DNA of 64,000 nucleotides from Janthinobacterium sp. 1_2014MBL_MicDiv (GCF_001865675.1 NZ_CP011319.1:4774001-4838000), one strand, 5' to 3'. Counted from the first letter of the stretch, positions 10,532 to 19,305 are shown. Notes: generated by a model from the letters alone, not told the origin. Made by a program: numbers and translations.

Positions 10532-11272
10532 ATGACAACCCTGGCTCACATCATGCAAGGCCTGGGGCAGACGAGTAGCCTGCCCCTGTACCAGCAATTG
10601 CAGCGCGCGCTGCGCGAAGCGATCGACAAGCGCATACTCGGCCCCGATGAAGCGCTGCCGGCCGAACGCCAGCTGGCCAGCGACCTGGCCGTGTCGCGCA
10701 TCACCGTGCGCAAGGCCATCGATGGCCTCGTGAATGAGGGATTGCTGGTACGCCGCCCCGGCTCGGGCAATTTCATCAATACGCGCATCGAGAAGAACTT
10801 CGCCAAGCTGACCTCGTTTTCCGAGGACATGCGCGCCCGCGGGCGCACGCCGCGCAGCGTCTGGCTCAAGCGCTCGGAAGGGACGGTGACGCCGGAAGAA
10901 GCCTTGCGCCTGCGGCTGTCGCCGGGCGCGCCCGTCTACCGCTTCCACCGCATCCGCTATGCGGACGAGGTGCCGATGTGCCTCGAGTACGCCACCATCG
11001 TGGCCAGTTGCCTGCCGGGACTCGACGCCGTCGACATCTCCATGTATGACGCGCTGGAACATGCGGGCAACCGGCCCGTGCGCGCGTTGCAGCGCCTGAG
11101 CGCGCTGTTGCTGACGGGCGAGCAGGCCAGCCTGCTGCAGGCGGAGGAAGGCGATGCGGGCCTGTCGGTGGAAAGGCTGGGCTTTTTGCGCGATGGCCGC
11201 GCCGTGGAATTTTGCCGCTCCTACTTCCGCGGCGATATGTATGACTTCGTGGCCGAATTAAGTACCAATTAA
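10532..11272 (+). CDS. GntR/HutC-family transcriptional regulator
   Basis: A 246-residue regulator. I choose the ATG at 10532, preceded by CGGAG at 10516-10520. The N-terminus is a GntR winged helix (residues 18-85; PLYQQLQRALREAI, ALPAERQLASDLAVSRITVR, RRPGSGNFI), followed by a UTRA effector domain from about 100 (FSEDMRARGRTPRS, then VYRFHRIRYADEVPMCLE). HutC-type UTRA domains bind small metabolites such as GlcNAc-6-phosphate in NagR/YvoA. It is divergent to the TonB receptor and probably controls the chitin/GlcNAc locus, similar in placement to NagQ of xanthomonads. The ligand is inference. Confidence 0.88.
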   Translation: MTTLAHIMQGLGQTSSLPLYQQLQRALREAIDKRILGPDEALPAERQLASDLAVSRITVRKAIDGLVNEGLLVRRPGSGNFINTRIEKNFAKLTSFSEDMRARGRTPRSVWLKRSEGTVTPEEALRLRLSPGAPVYRFHRIRYADEVPMCLEYATIVASCLPGLDAVDISMYDALEHAGNRPVRALQRLSALLLTGEQASLLQAEEGDAGLSVERLGFLRDGRAVEFCRSYFRGDMYDFVAELSTN

Positions 11273-11414
11273 TACCGGATGCACGATTTTGGCAATACCA
11301 GCTGAAACCACTTATTGCAGTGCAATATATAATCGCGCAACGCGGCTATATATGCACCATGCTGGTGAAATAATATGCGCTGATTATCTGGCGCAATAGA
11401 AGATAATATGAAAC

Positions 11415-11433
11415 GGGCAGGCTTTACCTGCCC
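11415..11433 (-). terminator. Hairpin at the end of the Lnt-like gene
   Basis: A 7-bp perfect stem GGGCAGG/CCTGCCC with a 5-base loop lies 14 bp beyond the stop of the minus-strand Lnt-like gene. The following minus-strand sequence (GTTTCATATT) is only moderately T-rich, so termination is plausible but not strong. Confidence 0.35.
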
Positions 11434-11446
11434 TGGCGCCGGCCAT

Positions 11447-12949
11447 TCAACGGGACACGGGCGCCGCCGGCCCACCGGCGCTGTGCGGTGCAGCATCGCG
11501 GCCCGCGCGCCACCGCCCCATGAACAGCAGGGGCAGGCCCAGCGCCACGCAGAGCCAGCCGAAAAGCGGCCCCAGCCAGCCGGCCCAGGGCGCGACCGGC
11601 ACGCTTGCCGGCAACGGCGCCAGCAAGGTCGTGCCCGGCATGGCGCTGCTGGCCCGTTCCGCCAGCACGCGGCCATGCGCATCGCTGACCGTCAGCAAGC
11701 CCTCGCGCGCCGCGCGCAGCACGGCATAGCCATTCTCCACGCCACGCACCACGGTCATGCGCGCGCCCATCCAGGCGTCGCGCTGGAAATCCCAGGCCGG
11801 CACCAGCATCACGCCGGCCCCGGCCGCGCCGTAAGCCTGGCCCAGAGCAGCAAAATGCATGTCCTTGCAGATGGCCAGGCCCATGGCCCGCCCCGCCACC
11901 GGCAGCACGGCATAAGCATTGCCAGCCAGGAAGTCGCGCTCGGGCGGCGCCAGATGATGTTTCTGGTAACTGACGGGGGCGGTGCCATCGGGCGCGAACA
12001 GCCAGGCCAGGTTGCGCCGGCCGGCAGCGTCTTGCACGCCGACACCCAGGGTTAGCCACACGCCCGTGCTGCGCGCCAGCGCCTGGAAGCGCTGCTGCAC
12101 CGCAGCGGCCTGCGCCGGCGCCAGTACGGCTATCTTTTCCGGCAACAACACCAGCCGGGCGCCCTGCCCGGCCAGCTGCGCCACGTGGCGCGCATACTGG
12201 TCCCATACGGCTTGCGCCTGCGCCGGCGGCGTTGCCGGGCCAATAAAATCATCGATGGCGACCAGCCCCGCCAGCGGCCCGTCCGGCGCCCGCGCATCCT
12301 GCACGCGCCACGCGCCCGCAGCCGATGCCGTCACCGCCAGCAGCAGGCTGGCCGCCGCCGCCGGCGCATACGCGCGGCCGCCGGCCAGCAGCAGTGCCAG
12401 CGCGGAGGGCAGCAGGCACAGCAAGAACAACAGGCCCGGCACGCCCGCCAGCGCGGCCACCTGCAGCACGGGCACATAATCGGCCTGCGAGTACGCGAGG
12501 CTGCCCCAGTTGCCATCCTGCAGGAAGGCCGCCATCAGGGTATCGATGGCCACCCACAGCAGCGGGTAAGCCAGCACCGTCCAGCCCGCCCGGTAGCGCA
12601 GCACGAGACGCCGCGTGGCCGGCACCACCAGCAGCCACAGCAATGCCTTGGCGGCGATCACGGCCAGCACGGCCGGCAGGGGCATGAGCAGGCGGAAATA
12701 GGCGACGTTGGATGACAGGCCCACCACGGCGGCAAGCAAGGTCATCCAGGCGGCATCGCGGCGCGCCGAGCGCAGGGCCAGCAGCAGCACGGGCAGCGGC
12801 GCCAGCCAGGCCAGCCAGCCCGCCGGCTGCGGCCCCAGCACCCAGTACAGGGGCAGGCCGGCGCCCAGGGCGGCAGCCAGTTGCAGCAGGCGCCGGTGCA
12901 ACGGGGGACTGCCGGCGAACAGGGCCGGCTCAGACAAACCAGGTAACAT
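11447..12949 (-). CDS. Lnt-like membrane protein with nitrilase domain (apolipoprotein N-acyltransferase homologue)
   Basis: A 500-residue protein with about seven N-terminal membrane segments (to about 205) and a C-terminal carbon-nitrogen hydrolase domain, then a final membrane helix near 470. This is the architecture of apolipoprotein N-acyltransferase. The Glu-Lys-Cys triad is visible as Glu271 (LLPEK), Lys330 (SYQK) and Cys361 (LAICKDMHF). The start at 12949 is favoured because AAGGA sits 6 bp upstream; it overlaps the end of the AraC gene. Several usual Lnt landmarks look divergent and its neighbour is a regulator, so it may be a specialised paralogue rather than the housekeeping enzyme. 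Confidence 0.7.
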   Translation of the reverse strand: MLPGLSEPALFAGSPPLHRRLLQLAAALGAGLPLYWVLGPQPAGWLAWLAPLPVLLLALRSARRDAAWMTLLAAVVGLSSNVAYFRLLMPLPAVLAVIAAKALLWLLVVPATRRLVLRYRAGWTVLAYPLLWVAIDTLMAAFLQDGNWGSLAYSQADYVPVLQVAALAGVPGLLFLLCLLPSALALLLAGGRAYAPAAAASLLLAVTASAAGAWRVQDARAPDGPLAGLVAIDDFIGPATPPAQAQAVWDQYARHVAQLAGQGARLVLLPEKIAVLAPAQAAAVQQRFQALARSTGVWLTLGVGVQDAAGRRNLAWLFAPDGTAPVSYQKHHLAPPERDFLAGNAYAVLPVAGRAMGLAICKDMHFAALGQAYGAAGAGVMLVPAWDFQRDAWMGARMTVVRGVENGYAVLRAAREGLLTVSDAHGRVLAERASSAMPGTTLLAPLPASVPVAPWAGWLGPLFGWLCVALGLPLLFMGRWRAGRDAAPHSAGGPAAPVSR

Positions 12950-12951
12950 GA

Positions 12952-13770
12952 TCATTCCTTCAAGGGAAGCCAGATTTCCACGCCGCCAACGCCGCTGGCG
13001 GGATCGAACTGCGGGCCGTAGCGTTCGAAATCGGGCGCGTCGGCCGCTTCCAGGCCCGACTGCGGCAGCCACGCGTTCCACAGCGTATGCCAGGTGGCGC
13101 GTATCGTGGAAATATGGCCGCGGTGGCGAAAGACGGCGTAGCGCCGGGGCGCGATGCGCAGCCGCGTCCAGCCGTCGGGCACGCTGGAAAAGTCGGCCAC
13201 CTCGCTGGCACACAGATAATCGAAATTACCCGCATCGTCATTGTTGCAGCACACGCCATACACCACCGATGCCGGCGCCACATGGGGCAGGAAGCGCTGC
13301 CACAAGGCGGGGATGCCGGCACTGGTTTCCGCCCGATAGCGTTCGACCAGGCCCGCCAGCAGCAGGGCCGGGGCATGTTCGAAACGGGGCGCTTCCAGCG
13401 CCACGCTCAGCGTTTTATCCATCCTGATGGCCGCCACCAGCGCCAGGTTGTCGACATGGCGCTGCGCCCGCACCATTTCTGGCGTGACATCGAATTGCTC
13501 GCGAAAGGCGCGGGTAAAGGCTTCGTGGGAACCGTAGCCGGCTTCGAGCGCGACGGCGAGGATATCCTGCGCGCCCTGCGCCAGCGCGCGCGCCGCCTCG
13601 CTGAGACGGCGCGCGCGCACATAGCGCATCACCGAGTGGCCCGTGGCCAGGCCGAACGCGCGCGTCAGGTGGCAGCGCGAGGCGCCGCCCACCTGCGCGA
13701 TGTCATCGAGCGAGATGTTGTCCGCATAATGCGATTCGATATACCAGAGGGCCTTGGCCAGATAGCTCAT
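12952..13770 (-). CDS. AraC-family regulator with GyrI-like effector domain
   Basis: A 272-residue regulator in the Rob/SoxS-with-sensor layout: a two-HTH AraC DNA-binding domain at residues 5-100 (YIESHYADNISLDDIAQVGG, then EAGYGSHEAFTRAFREQF) followed by a GyrI-like small-molecule domain from about 110 to the end. The ATG at 13770 is chosen because GGGAAG lies 6 bp upstream; an ATG further out at 13806 lacks a binding site. Its last codons overlap the Lnt-like gene, so the two form an operon. Rob-like proteins of this design sense lipophilic ligands; the ligand here is unknown. Confidence 0.85.
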   Translation of the reverse strand: MSYLAKALWYIESHYADNISLDDIAQVGGASRCHLTRAFGLATGHSVMRYVRARRLSEAARALAQGAQDILAVALEAGYGSHEAFTRAFREQFDVTPEMVRAQRHVDNLALVAAIRMDKTLSVALEAPRFEHAPALLLAGLVERYRAETSAGIPALWQRFLPHVAPASVVYGVCCNNDDAGNFDYLCASEVADFSSVPDGWTRLRIAPRRYAVFRHRGHISTIRATWHTLWNAWLPQSGLEAADAPDFERYGPQFDPASGVGGVEIWLPLKE

Positions 13771-13860
13771 GAACGCTTCCCGTTGAACGAGCAGCGACTG
13801 TAGCATTTTCAGGCGAGGGGGATTTGATCGGCATTGCGCAATATCCGCCTGCCGCCGCGG

Positions 13861-14310
13861 CTATTTGCGCGCCAGCTTTTCGTGCGCCAGCTGGCCGCTG
13901 CTGACGCGCGCCAGCTCCGCCATCTCCTGGGCCAGGAAGGCCAGCAAGTCGTCGATACTGACGATGCCGCAGAGGCCACCCAGGCTGTTGACCACGGGCA
14001 GGCGGCGGATGCCGTTGGCGCGCATGCGCTCGATGATGTCATAGGCGTCTTCGTCTTCGCTGGCCGTGAGCAGCTGTGCGCTCATGATGTCGCCCACCAG
14101 CAGGCTGGCAGGGTCGAGGCCCAGGGCGATGACGGAAATGACGATGTCGCGGTCGGTGAGGATGCCGACGGGGACGCGCTCGCCGTTGGGCTGCTCGGCC
14201 ACCACCAGGTCGCCCACGTGATGCTGGCGCATCATCAGCGCCGCTTGCTGCACGCTCGTGTCACGCTGGCAATAGATGGCGTGCAGGGTGCAGATTTCGC
14301 CGATACGCAT
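13861..14310 (-). CDS. CBS-domain pair protein
   Basis: A 149-residue cytoplasmic protein formed almost entirely of two CBS motifs: the first around HHVGDLVVAEQ and VGILTDRDIV, the second around IRRLPVVNS and LCGIVSIDDLLAFL. Stand-alone CBS pairs bind adenine nucleotides and act as energy or redox sensors. A GGGAG site lies 8 bp before the ATG. It stands alone between the AraC and DUF3579 genes on the same strand. The target is not evident. Confidence 0.88.
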   Translation of the reverse strand: MRIGEICTLHAIYCQRDTSVQQAALMMRQHHVGDLVVAEQPNGERVPVGILTDRDIVISVIALGLDPASLLVGDIMSAQLLTASEDEDAYDIIERMRANGIRRLPVVNSLGGLCGIVSIDDLLAFLAQEMAELARVSSGQLAHEKLARK

Positions 14311-14391
14311 GTCGCCGCTCCCTTGTTTTCAGAGCGTCAACGTTACGCCAGCCCGTCGTGGCGGGCTTGAGGCAGATCAATGGAACAGGGA

Positions 14392-14721
14392 TTACTTCTC
14401 TTCAGGCGGAGGCAGGAAACACGCCTCGACGATCTGCAGGTCGTTATCCTTGGCAAACTCGCGCACGAAGTGAAACGCCATCGGTTCGATTTCGCGCAGC
14501 TTGGTATTGACGACGACGGACTTGACGCCGTTGACCACGGTCGGGCGCACGTAGGGCGAATACTGGAGGTGCGCGTTGCGCCCGCCGCCTTCGGGATTGA
14601 AACAGGACATCACTCCGCAAAGGCGCTCGGCCCAATCGCTGGGTCGGAATTGCTTGCCATTGCTGGTGAGACCAAGGATGAAGAACTCGTCGGAGAGTTC
14701 GTTTTGAGATAACTCGGCCAT
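14392..14721 (-). CDS. DUF3579 family protein
   Basis: A 109-residue cytoplasmic protein with the conserved blocks FFILGLTSNGKQFRPSDWAE, RLCGVMSCF and YSPYVRPTVVNGVKSVVVN, which match the DUF3579 family common in betaproteobacteria. Function is not established. The upstream sequence has no strong ribosome-binding site. It ends FLPPPEEK. It is probably transcribed on its own. Confidence 0.75.
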   Translation of the reverse strand: MAELSQNELSDEFFILGLTSNGKQFRPSDWAERLCGVMSCFNPEGGGRNAHLQYSPYVRPTVVNGVKSVVVNTKLREIEPMAFHFVREFAKDNDLQIVEACFLPPPEEK

Positions 14722-14972
14722 GTGGCTTGTCGGGACTGGATTGCGTGAATGGCCCCGGCGGGTAAGCCGGGCTGGTAGTTCAGTTGTATCACTGCACTGC
14801 GTTTGCTGCGGTAAGCCAGTATTATATCTTATAGAAGACTTGGGTTCTACCTCGATCTGCCGTGCCGATGCAAACAGGGGCCGCCGCGGATACCGCGCCA
14901 GCCCCCTATTTTACCCGTGTTCCGCGCGCAAGGCGCATGGACAGGCGCTGTGCGCCTGAGCAGCTGCCGGCA

Positions 14973-15932
14973 TCAGCCGAGCCAGACAGCTCCCGACAGC
15001 AGCAGCAACAGCAGCATCCACAGCAGCAAGGCGCGCCAGACCAGGCCCACCGTGCTCTGCAACGCGCGCGCGCCAGGCTCTTCGCCGGGCAGGATATCGC
15101 TTTCGCTGTCGCTGTCATCGACGGCCATGTCCGGCGTGACGACCACGCGGGCCGCCGTTTCCGCCGGCGTGCCCAGGCGCACGCCCATGGCGCCGCCGCC
15201 GGCCGTCAGGATGATGCCGATCGCCTCGTCCTGCCAGCGCTGGGCGAAATTGCGCCAGGCATAGATGGCGTCTTCAAAGTTGCCGACCACGGCAAAGGCC
15301 ACGGCCGTCAGGCGCACGGGTATCCAGTCGATCCAGTAGAAGGCGCGGGCGGCGAACTGGCCGAATGCCTCATTGCGCATATGCTCGGGCTCGTTCCAGG
15401 CGCGCGCCAGGTATTCGGCCACGCGGTACATCACGGCGCAGGCAGGTCCCAGCGGCATGAGGAACCAGAAGAAGACGCCAAATACATTGCGATGCGTGGT
15501 GATCAGGGCTTTTTCCACGGCGATGCGGGCGATCTCGCTCGCCTCCATGCCCACCGTGTCGAGCTTGGTCCACTCGGCCAGCAAGGTGCGCGCGGATGCT
15601 TCGTCGCCGGCGCTCAGGGCCAGCTGGATCGAGGTGAAGTAATGGCTGTAGTGGCGGAAGCCCAGGGTCAGGTAGACGATGAGGATATTCCAGGCGAAGG
15701 CCACCAGGGTCAGCTTGTAATACAGCAAGATCCAGTAGATGCCTGCCGTCGGCACCATCAGCGCGCCGATCATGAGGAACCAGCCCATGCGGCCATGGCT
15801 GGCGTGGCCGGCATTGAACCAGGTCTCCATGCGCATCGCCAGGCTCTTGATCTCGGCGTAGATCGGATTGTCCGCGCGCAAAGGTTTGAGCTGCTCGATC
15901 AGTAATGCGCAAAGTATGGAGAGAAATGTCAT
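14973..15932 (-). CDS. CobD/CbiB-like membrane protein
   Basis: A 319-residue membrane protein resembling adenosylcobinamide-phosphate synthase CobD/CbiB: it starts MTFLSILCALLIEQLKPLR, has PVRLTAVAFAVVGNFEDAIYAW (family signature PxRLTA...GDFE) and ends with a hydrophobic helix. The ATG at 15932 has AAGGA upstream and is preferred to the TTG at 15935. No other cobalamin genes are nearby, and beta-proteobacterial members of this type often occur alone, so the actual substrate is uncertain. The Nudix gene lies 98 bp upstream on the same strand. Confidence 0.75.
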   Translation of the reverse strand: MTFLSILCALLIEQLKPLRADNPIYAEIKSLAMRMETWFNAGHASHGRMGWFLMIGALMVPTAGIYWILLYYKLTLVAFAWNILIVYLTLGFRHYSHYFTSIQLALSAGDEASARTLLAEWTKLDTVGMEASEIARIAVEKALITTHRNVFGVFFWFLMPLGPACAVMYRVAEYLARAWNEPEHMRNEAFGQFAARAFYWIDWIPVRLTAVAFAVVGNFEDAIYAWRNFAQRWQDEAIGIILTAGGGAMGVRLGTPAETAARVVVTPDMAVDDSDSESDILPGEEPGARALQSTVGLVWRALLLWMLLLLLLSGAVWLG

Positions 15933-16029
15933 CAAACGTCCTTTTTGTCTTTTTCAGCAATACCGCAATGCCCGCTACGATAGCGCAGTGCAGTGCTGGA
16001 ATCAAACTTATTACGTGCGGGGCGCCATT

Positions 16030-16689
16030 TTACGCGCGCAAGAGGTGAAACAGGTTGCGCAGCATGCCGGCCGTGGCGCCCCAAATGTAAAAGCGCTCAT
16101 ACGGCATGGCATAAAACGAACGGCGTCCGCCCGGCAGTTCCACCGACAGGCGCTGGTGATTCACGCCATCCATGAGGAAGGCCAGCGGTACTTCGAAGAT
16201 TTCCGCCACTTCCGACGGGTCGGCCTGCAAGGTAAATGGCGGCGTGACGAGGCCCACCACGGGCGTGACCCGGTAACCGGTGCCCGTGAGGTAGTCGGGC
16301 AGGCGGCCCAGCACTTCGATATGCTGGCGCGACAGGCCCACCTCTTCCTCCGTTTCGCGCAGGGCCGTGGCGATGGGCGTAGCGTCGAACGGTTCGCTGC
16401 GCCCGCCAGGGAAGCTGACCTGCCCCGCATGGCTGCTCAGGTGGTCGGTGCGCATGGTCAGGAGGATGGTCAGGCCCTGCGGGCGTTGCACGAGGGGGAT
16501 CAGCACGGCGGCCGGCACCGGTTCGGCGCGGGCGGACAGGAAATCCTGGGTGATCTCGGGCTGCCAGTCAGGCTGTTCGCGCAGGCGCAGGCGCAGCCAG
16601 TCCGGCGTCAGGCGCGCGGCGTCCAGCGCCGCCTCGCCCGCGATCGAATCGATGGCAAGTTGCTTGGGATCAAATGCGATAGTGGCCAT
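16030..16689 (-). CDS. Nudix hydrolase, NudL/CoA pyrophosphatase type
   Basis: A 219-residue enzyme. The NudL (UPF0035) signature ILLTMRTDHLSSHAGQVSFP directly precedes the Nudix box at about residues 95-118 (GGRSEP...ALRETEEEVGL). Members cleave CoA and its derivatives to phosphopantetheine and 3',5'-ADP. The ATG at 16689 has an excellent GGGAGGGG site; the reading frame extends much further upstream but across a hairpin-containing intergenic region and the rplS terminator, so that extension is rejected. It ends at 16030, 98 bp before the CobD-like gene start. Confidence 0.88.
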   Translation of the reverse strand: MATIAFDPKQLAIDSIAGEAALDAARLTPDWLRLRLREQPDWQPEITQDFLSARAEPVPAAVLIPLVQRPQGLTILLTMRTDHLSSHAGQVSFPGGRSEPFDATPIATALRETEEEVGLSRQHIEVLGRLPDYLTGTGYRVTPVVGLVTPPFTLQADPSEVAEIFEVPLAFLMDGVNHQRLSVELPGGRRSFYAMPYERFYIWGATAGMLRNLFHLLRA

Positions 16690-16763
16690 TGCCCCTCCCT
16701 CATGATTAAAATCACCTGGCAAAAAACGTCGCGAGCGGAAGGACGAGGTGGCCGTGACGCGCA

Positions 16764-16781
16764 ACCGTACTCTGGTACGGT
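16764..16781. repeat. Intergenic palindromic hairpin
   Basis: ACCGTAC-TCTG-GTACGGT, a perfect 7-bp inverted repeat with a 4-base loop and no T-run, lies in the 196-bp gap between the Nudix gene and rplS. The surrounding sequence is GC-rich and looks like a defined intergenic element rather than random spacer. Its role is unknown. Confidence 0.45.
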
Positions 16782-16833
16782 GAGCATGCAGGCTACCTAT
16801 GCCGACGCGCAGCAGCTTAGGCCAGGTATCGCC

Positions 16834-16866
16834 ATAAAAAAAGGGGCACCGTGAGGCACCCCTTTT
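16834..16866 (-). terminator. Terminator of the rpsP-rimM-trmD-rplS operon
   Basis: On the minus strand, an AAAAGGGGTGCC arm pairs with GGTGCCCCTTTT and runs into a T tract (A-run on the plus strand at 16835-16842), 20 bp after the rplS stop. Confidence 0.9.
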
Positions 16867-16885
16867 CCCAACGCAGACGCTGATA

Positions 16886-17269
16886 TTACGCGCTTGCTTT
16901 CGCCACAACGCGGCGATTTGGCAATTTTTCTTTGATACGCGCCGATTTACCCGAACGCTCACGCAGATAGTACAGCTTGGCGCGGCGAACATCACCACGG
17001 CGTTTCACTTCGATCGAAGCGATCAGCGGCGAGTACAGTTGGAACGTACGCTCAACGCCTTCGCCGGACGAGATCTTACGAACGATGAAGTTCGAGTTCA
17101 GGCCACGGTTACGACGCGAGATAACGACGCCTTCGTAAGCCTGGGCGCGCTTGCGCGTACCTTCGACTACGTTGACGCTGACGATAACGGTATCGCCTGG
17201 TGCGAATTCAGGAATGGTTTTACCCAGACGAGCAATTTCTTCCTGCTCTAATTGTTGAATCAAGTCCAT
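16886..17269 (-). CDS. rplS: 50S ribosomal protein L19
   Basis: A 127-residue ribosomal protein of the 30S-50S interface. It begins MDLIQQLEQEEIARLGKTIP and contains PGDTVIVSVNVVEGTRKR and VERTFQLYSPLIASIEVKRR, all characteristic of L19. The ATG at 17269 has CGGAG upstream; an in-frame start at 17293 is less likely. It is the last gene of the rpsP-rimM-trmD-rplS operon, 129 bp after trmD, and is followed by a strong terminator. Confidence 0.97.
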   Translation of the reverse strand: MDLIQQLEQEEIARLGKTIPEFAPGDTVIVSVNVVEGTRKRAQAYEGVVISRRNRGLNSNFIVRKISSGEGVERTFQLYSPLIASIEVKRRGDVRRAKLYYLRERSGKSARIKEKLPNRRVVAKASA

Positions 17270-17398
17270 TTTTATAACTCCGAAAACCATCATGCCGGCG
17301 CACTGTGGATAGCAAGTATCCGCCCGGTAGAGGATGGGTATTACATATGGGCAACATGCCCGGCACTACAACCACCCTGCAAGCCTTCCAGGGAAAGC

Positions 17399-18145
17399 TT
17401 ACAGGCTGGCCAAGAATTTTTCATCGGCCTTGCTGAGCAAGCCGGCGGCGCGCGCACTGATCAACAGATCAGGACGCTTTTTCGCGGTCGCTTCCAGCAT
17501 GCGCTGGCGGCGCCACTTGCCTATTTCGGCATGATTGCCACCCATCAGGACGGGCGGCACGGCCATGCCTTCATATGTTTCCGGCCGCGTGTAGTGCGGC
17601 GAATCGAGCAAGCCATTGACGAAGCTGTCCTCGATGGCCGATGCCTCGGTGTTCAAGACACCCGGCAACAGGCGGATCACCGCATCCATCAGCGCCATGG
17701 CAGGCAATTCACCGCCCGACAGGACGAAGTCGCCAACGCTGATTTCCTCGTCGACGCAACGGTCCAGCAAACGCTGGTCCACGGCTTCATAGCGGCCACA
17801 CAGGATCACGAGACCAGGCTCGGCTTTCAGCTGCGTGACGCGCTCGTGCGTCAGCGGACGGCCTTGCGGCGACATGAACACCACGCGCGGCGCGGCCAGA
17901 CCGAGGTCAAGCTGGCGCTGCTTCGCGGCCGTAATTGTCGCTTCGAGCGGACGGGCCATCATCACCATGCCGGGGCCGCCGCCATAGGGGCGGTCATCCA
18001 CGGTACGGTGATTGTCGCTCGTGAAATCACGGGGATTCCACAAGGACAAGCCACATTTATTCTGTTCGAAGGCACGCCGGGTCACACCCGACTGCGTCAG
18101 CGCGGCAAACATTTCCGGGAACAGGGTCACGACATCAAATTGCAT
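17399..18145 (-). CDS. trmD: tRNA (guanine-N1)-methyltransferase TrmD
   Basis: A 248-residue SPOUT methyltransferase that makes m1G37 in tRNAs with SAM as donor. Start MQFDVVTLFPEMF is canonical. Motifs seen are DDRPYGGGPGMVM (51-63), VVFMSPQGRPL, LVILCGRYEAVDQR and ISVGDFVLSGGELPA, which form the trefoil-knot SAM site. It lies 50 bp after rimM in the ribosomal operon. The longer frame starting at 18178 is rejected because the conserved N-terminus is at 18145. Confidence 0.97.
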   Translation of the reverse strand: MQFDVVTLFPEMFAALTQSGVTRRAFEQNKCGLSLWNPRDFTSDNHRTVDDRPYGGGPGMVMMARPLEATITAAKQRQLDLGLAAPRVVFMSPQGRPLTHERVTQLKAEPGLVILCGRYEAVDQRLLDRCVDEEISVGDFVLSGGELPAMALMDAVIRLLPGVLNTEASAIEDSFVNGLLDSPHYTRPETYEGMAVPPVLMGGNHAEIGKWRRQRMLEATAKKRPDLLISARAAGLLSKADEKFLASL

Positions 18146-18195
18146 CGCTCGCCATCCCGCAAATATTGCCCAGCGCAAAGTTAAGCGCAGGCGGT

Positions 18196-18753
18196 TTAAT
18201 AATCGAGGCCCCAGTCGACCGTGATCTTCTTGGCGGCCTTGTCAACGTTAATGACAAACTGGCCAACAAACGGGATCAGGCGCTCAGGCGCCTTTTCAAC
18301 GGTCTCATCGGCAGTGGCGACCGGCGTGACGCGCAAGATCGATTGCGGACCATTGCTCATCATGTCGTGCACTGTGCCGAGGCACTCGCCTTGCAAATTC
18401 TCAACTGTCAATCCGATCAGATCGGACCAATAAAATTCATCGGCCGACAGCGTCGGGAAATGGCTACGCGGAATTTGCACAGAGACGCCCTTCAGCGCTT
18501 CTGCGGCATCCCGCCCGACCACACCCACCAGCTGGGCCACGACGTCGCCGCCGTGTAACTTCGCTTGCCTGACTTGAACATCATGCAAGGTCGGTTTATC
18601 AAACCACCAGGTTTTGACGCTTAATAATGCATCCGCGTCGTCGGAGAAAGGAGTGATCCTGACCCCGCCAGCAATGCCATAGGCACCGGAGACATAGCCT
18701 ACCTGTACCAGGTCATCGGGGACTTTCACCCCGGATGCAGTCTTGACCGTCAA
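18196..18753 (-). CDS. rimM: 16S rRNA processing protein RimM
   Basis: A 185-residue 30S maturation factor with the N-terminal RimM domain (VQVGYVSGAYGIAGGVRITP) and C-terminal PRC-barrel (FYWSDLIGLTVEN, VPFVGQFVINVD-like end). No ATG is available: the frame upstream closes at a TAG after four codons, so the likely start is TTG at 18753. It follows rpsP by 13 bp and is probably coupled to it. An internal GTG nine codons in is the only other reasonable start. Confidence 0.93.
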   Translation of the reverse strand: MTVKTASGVKVPDDLVQVGYVSGAYGIAGGVRITPFSDDADALLSVKTWWFDKPTLHDVQVRQAKLHGGDVVAQLVGVVGRDAAEALKGVSVQIPRSHFPTLSADEFYWSDLIGLTVENLQGECLGTVHDMMSNGPQSILRVTPVATADETVEKAPERLIPFVGQFVINVDKAAKKITVDWGLDY

Positions 18754-18766
18754 ACCAGTGATCTAA

Positions 18767-19018
18767 TTAAGCTGCTGCTTTGTTGTTGCTAGCTACCAGG
18801 CGAGCAACGGTTGGCGACAATTGTGCGCCAACGCCTTGCCAGTAGGCCAGACGGTCTGCGGTGATACGCAGTGGAACTTCGCCACCTTGCGCCATCGGGT
18901 TGTAAAAACCGATACGCTCAATGAAGCGACCATCGCGGCGATTGCGCGAATCAGTAGCGACGATGTTGAAGAACGGGCGCTTCTTGGCGCCTCCACGAGC
19001 TAAACGAATAACGACCAT
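18767..19018 (-). CDS. rpsP: 30S ribosomal protein S16
   Basis: An 83-residue ribosomal protein: MVVIRLARGGAKKRPFFNIV, then DGRFIERIGFYNP and ITADRLAYWQGVGAQLSPTV, a complete S16. First gene of the operon; a TTGGAAA binding site precedes its ATG. The 287-bp gap upstream, shared with the divergent TM2 gene, must hold its promoter, though I did not pick out hexamers with confidence. Confidence 0.97.
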   Translation of the reverse strand: MVVIRLARGGAKKRPFFNIVATDSRNRRDGRFIERIGFYNPMAQGGEVPLRITADRLAYWQGVGAQLSPTVARLVASNNKAAA

Positions 19019-19305
19019 AATATTTCCAAAAAGTGTGCTGAGGCGGAAAAAGCCGCAAATTATAGCGCGCTTTACCGCCAGGCAGCAAGCGTTATGATGA
19101 CGGGCGTGTAATTTGGGCTAATCAAACATTATGACCAGTCAGCGCCGAAGACGCAATAGGCGCGTGCACCTATCGTGCCGGCAATGCCACGGCCAAGCCT
19201 GAAAATCAGGCGCTATCGTCGCGCACGGTCAGACGAAAGTGCTACCGCTGCGCCCGACAATGCGCAATACTGAACATCTTTATCGATGAGCAACTCTGGA
19301 GCCCC

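Noticed and set aside
14751..14800. tRNA-like string (GGCTGGTAGTTCAGTTG)
   Set aside because: The rest of the cloverleaf (anticodon arm, T-arm GGTTCGA, acceptor pairing) cannot be formed.
16690..16998. Extension of the Nudix frame upstream into rplS
   Set aside because: It would read through the rplS terminator and part of rplS; the strong GGGAGGGG site fixes the start at 16689.
17019..17300. Plus-strand frames opposite rplS
   Set aside because: rplS is a canonical, complete ribosomal gene; the opposite frames have no support.
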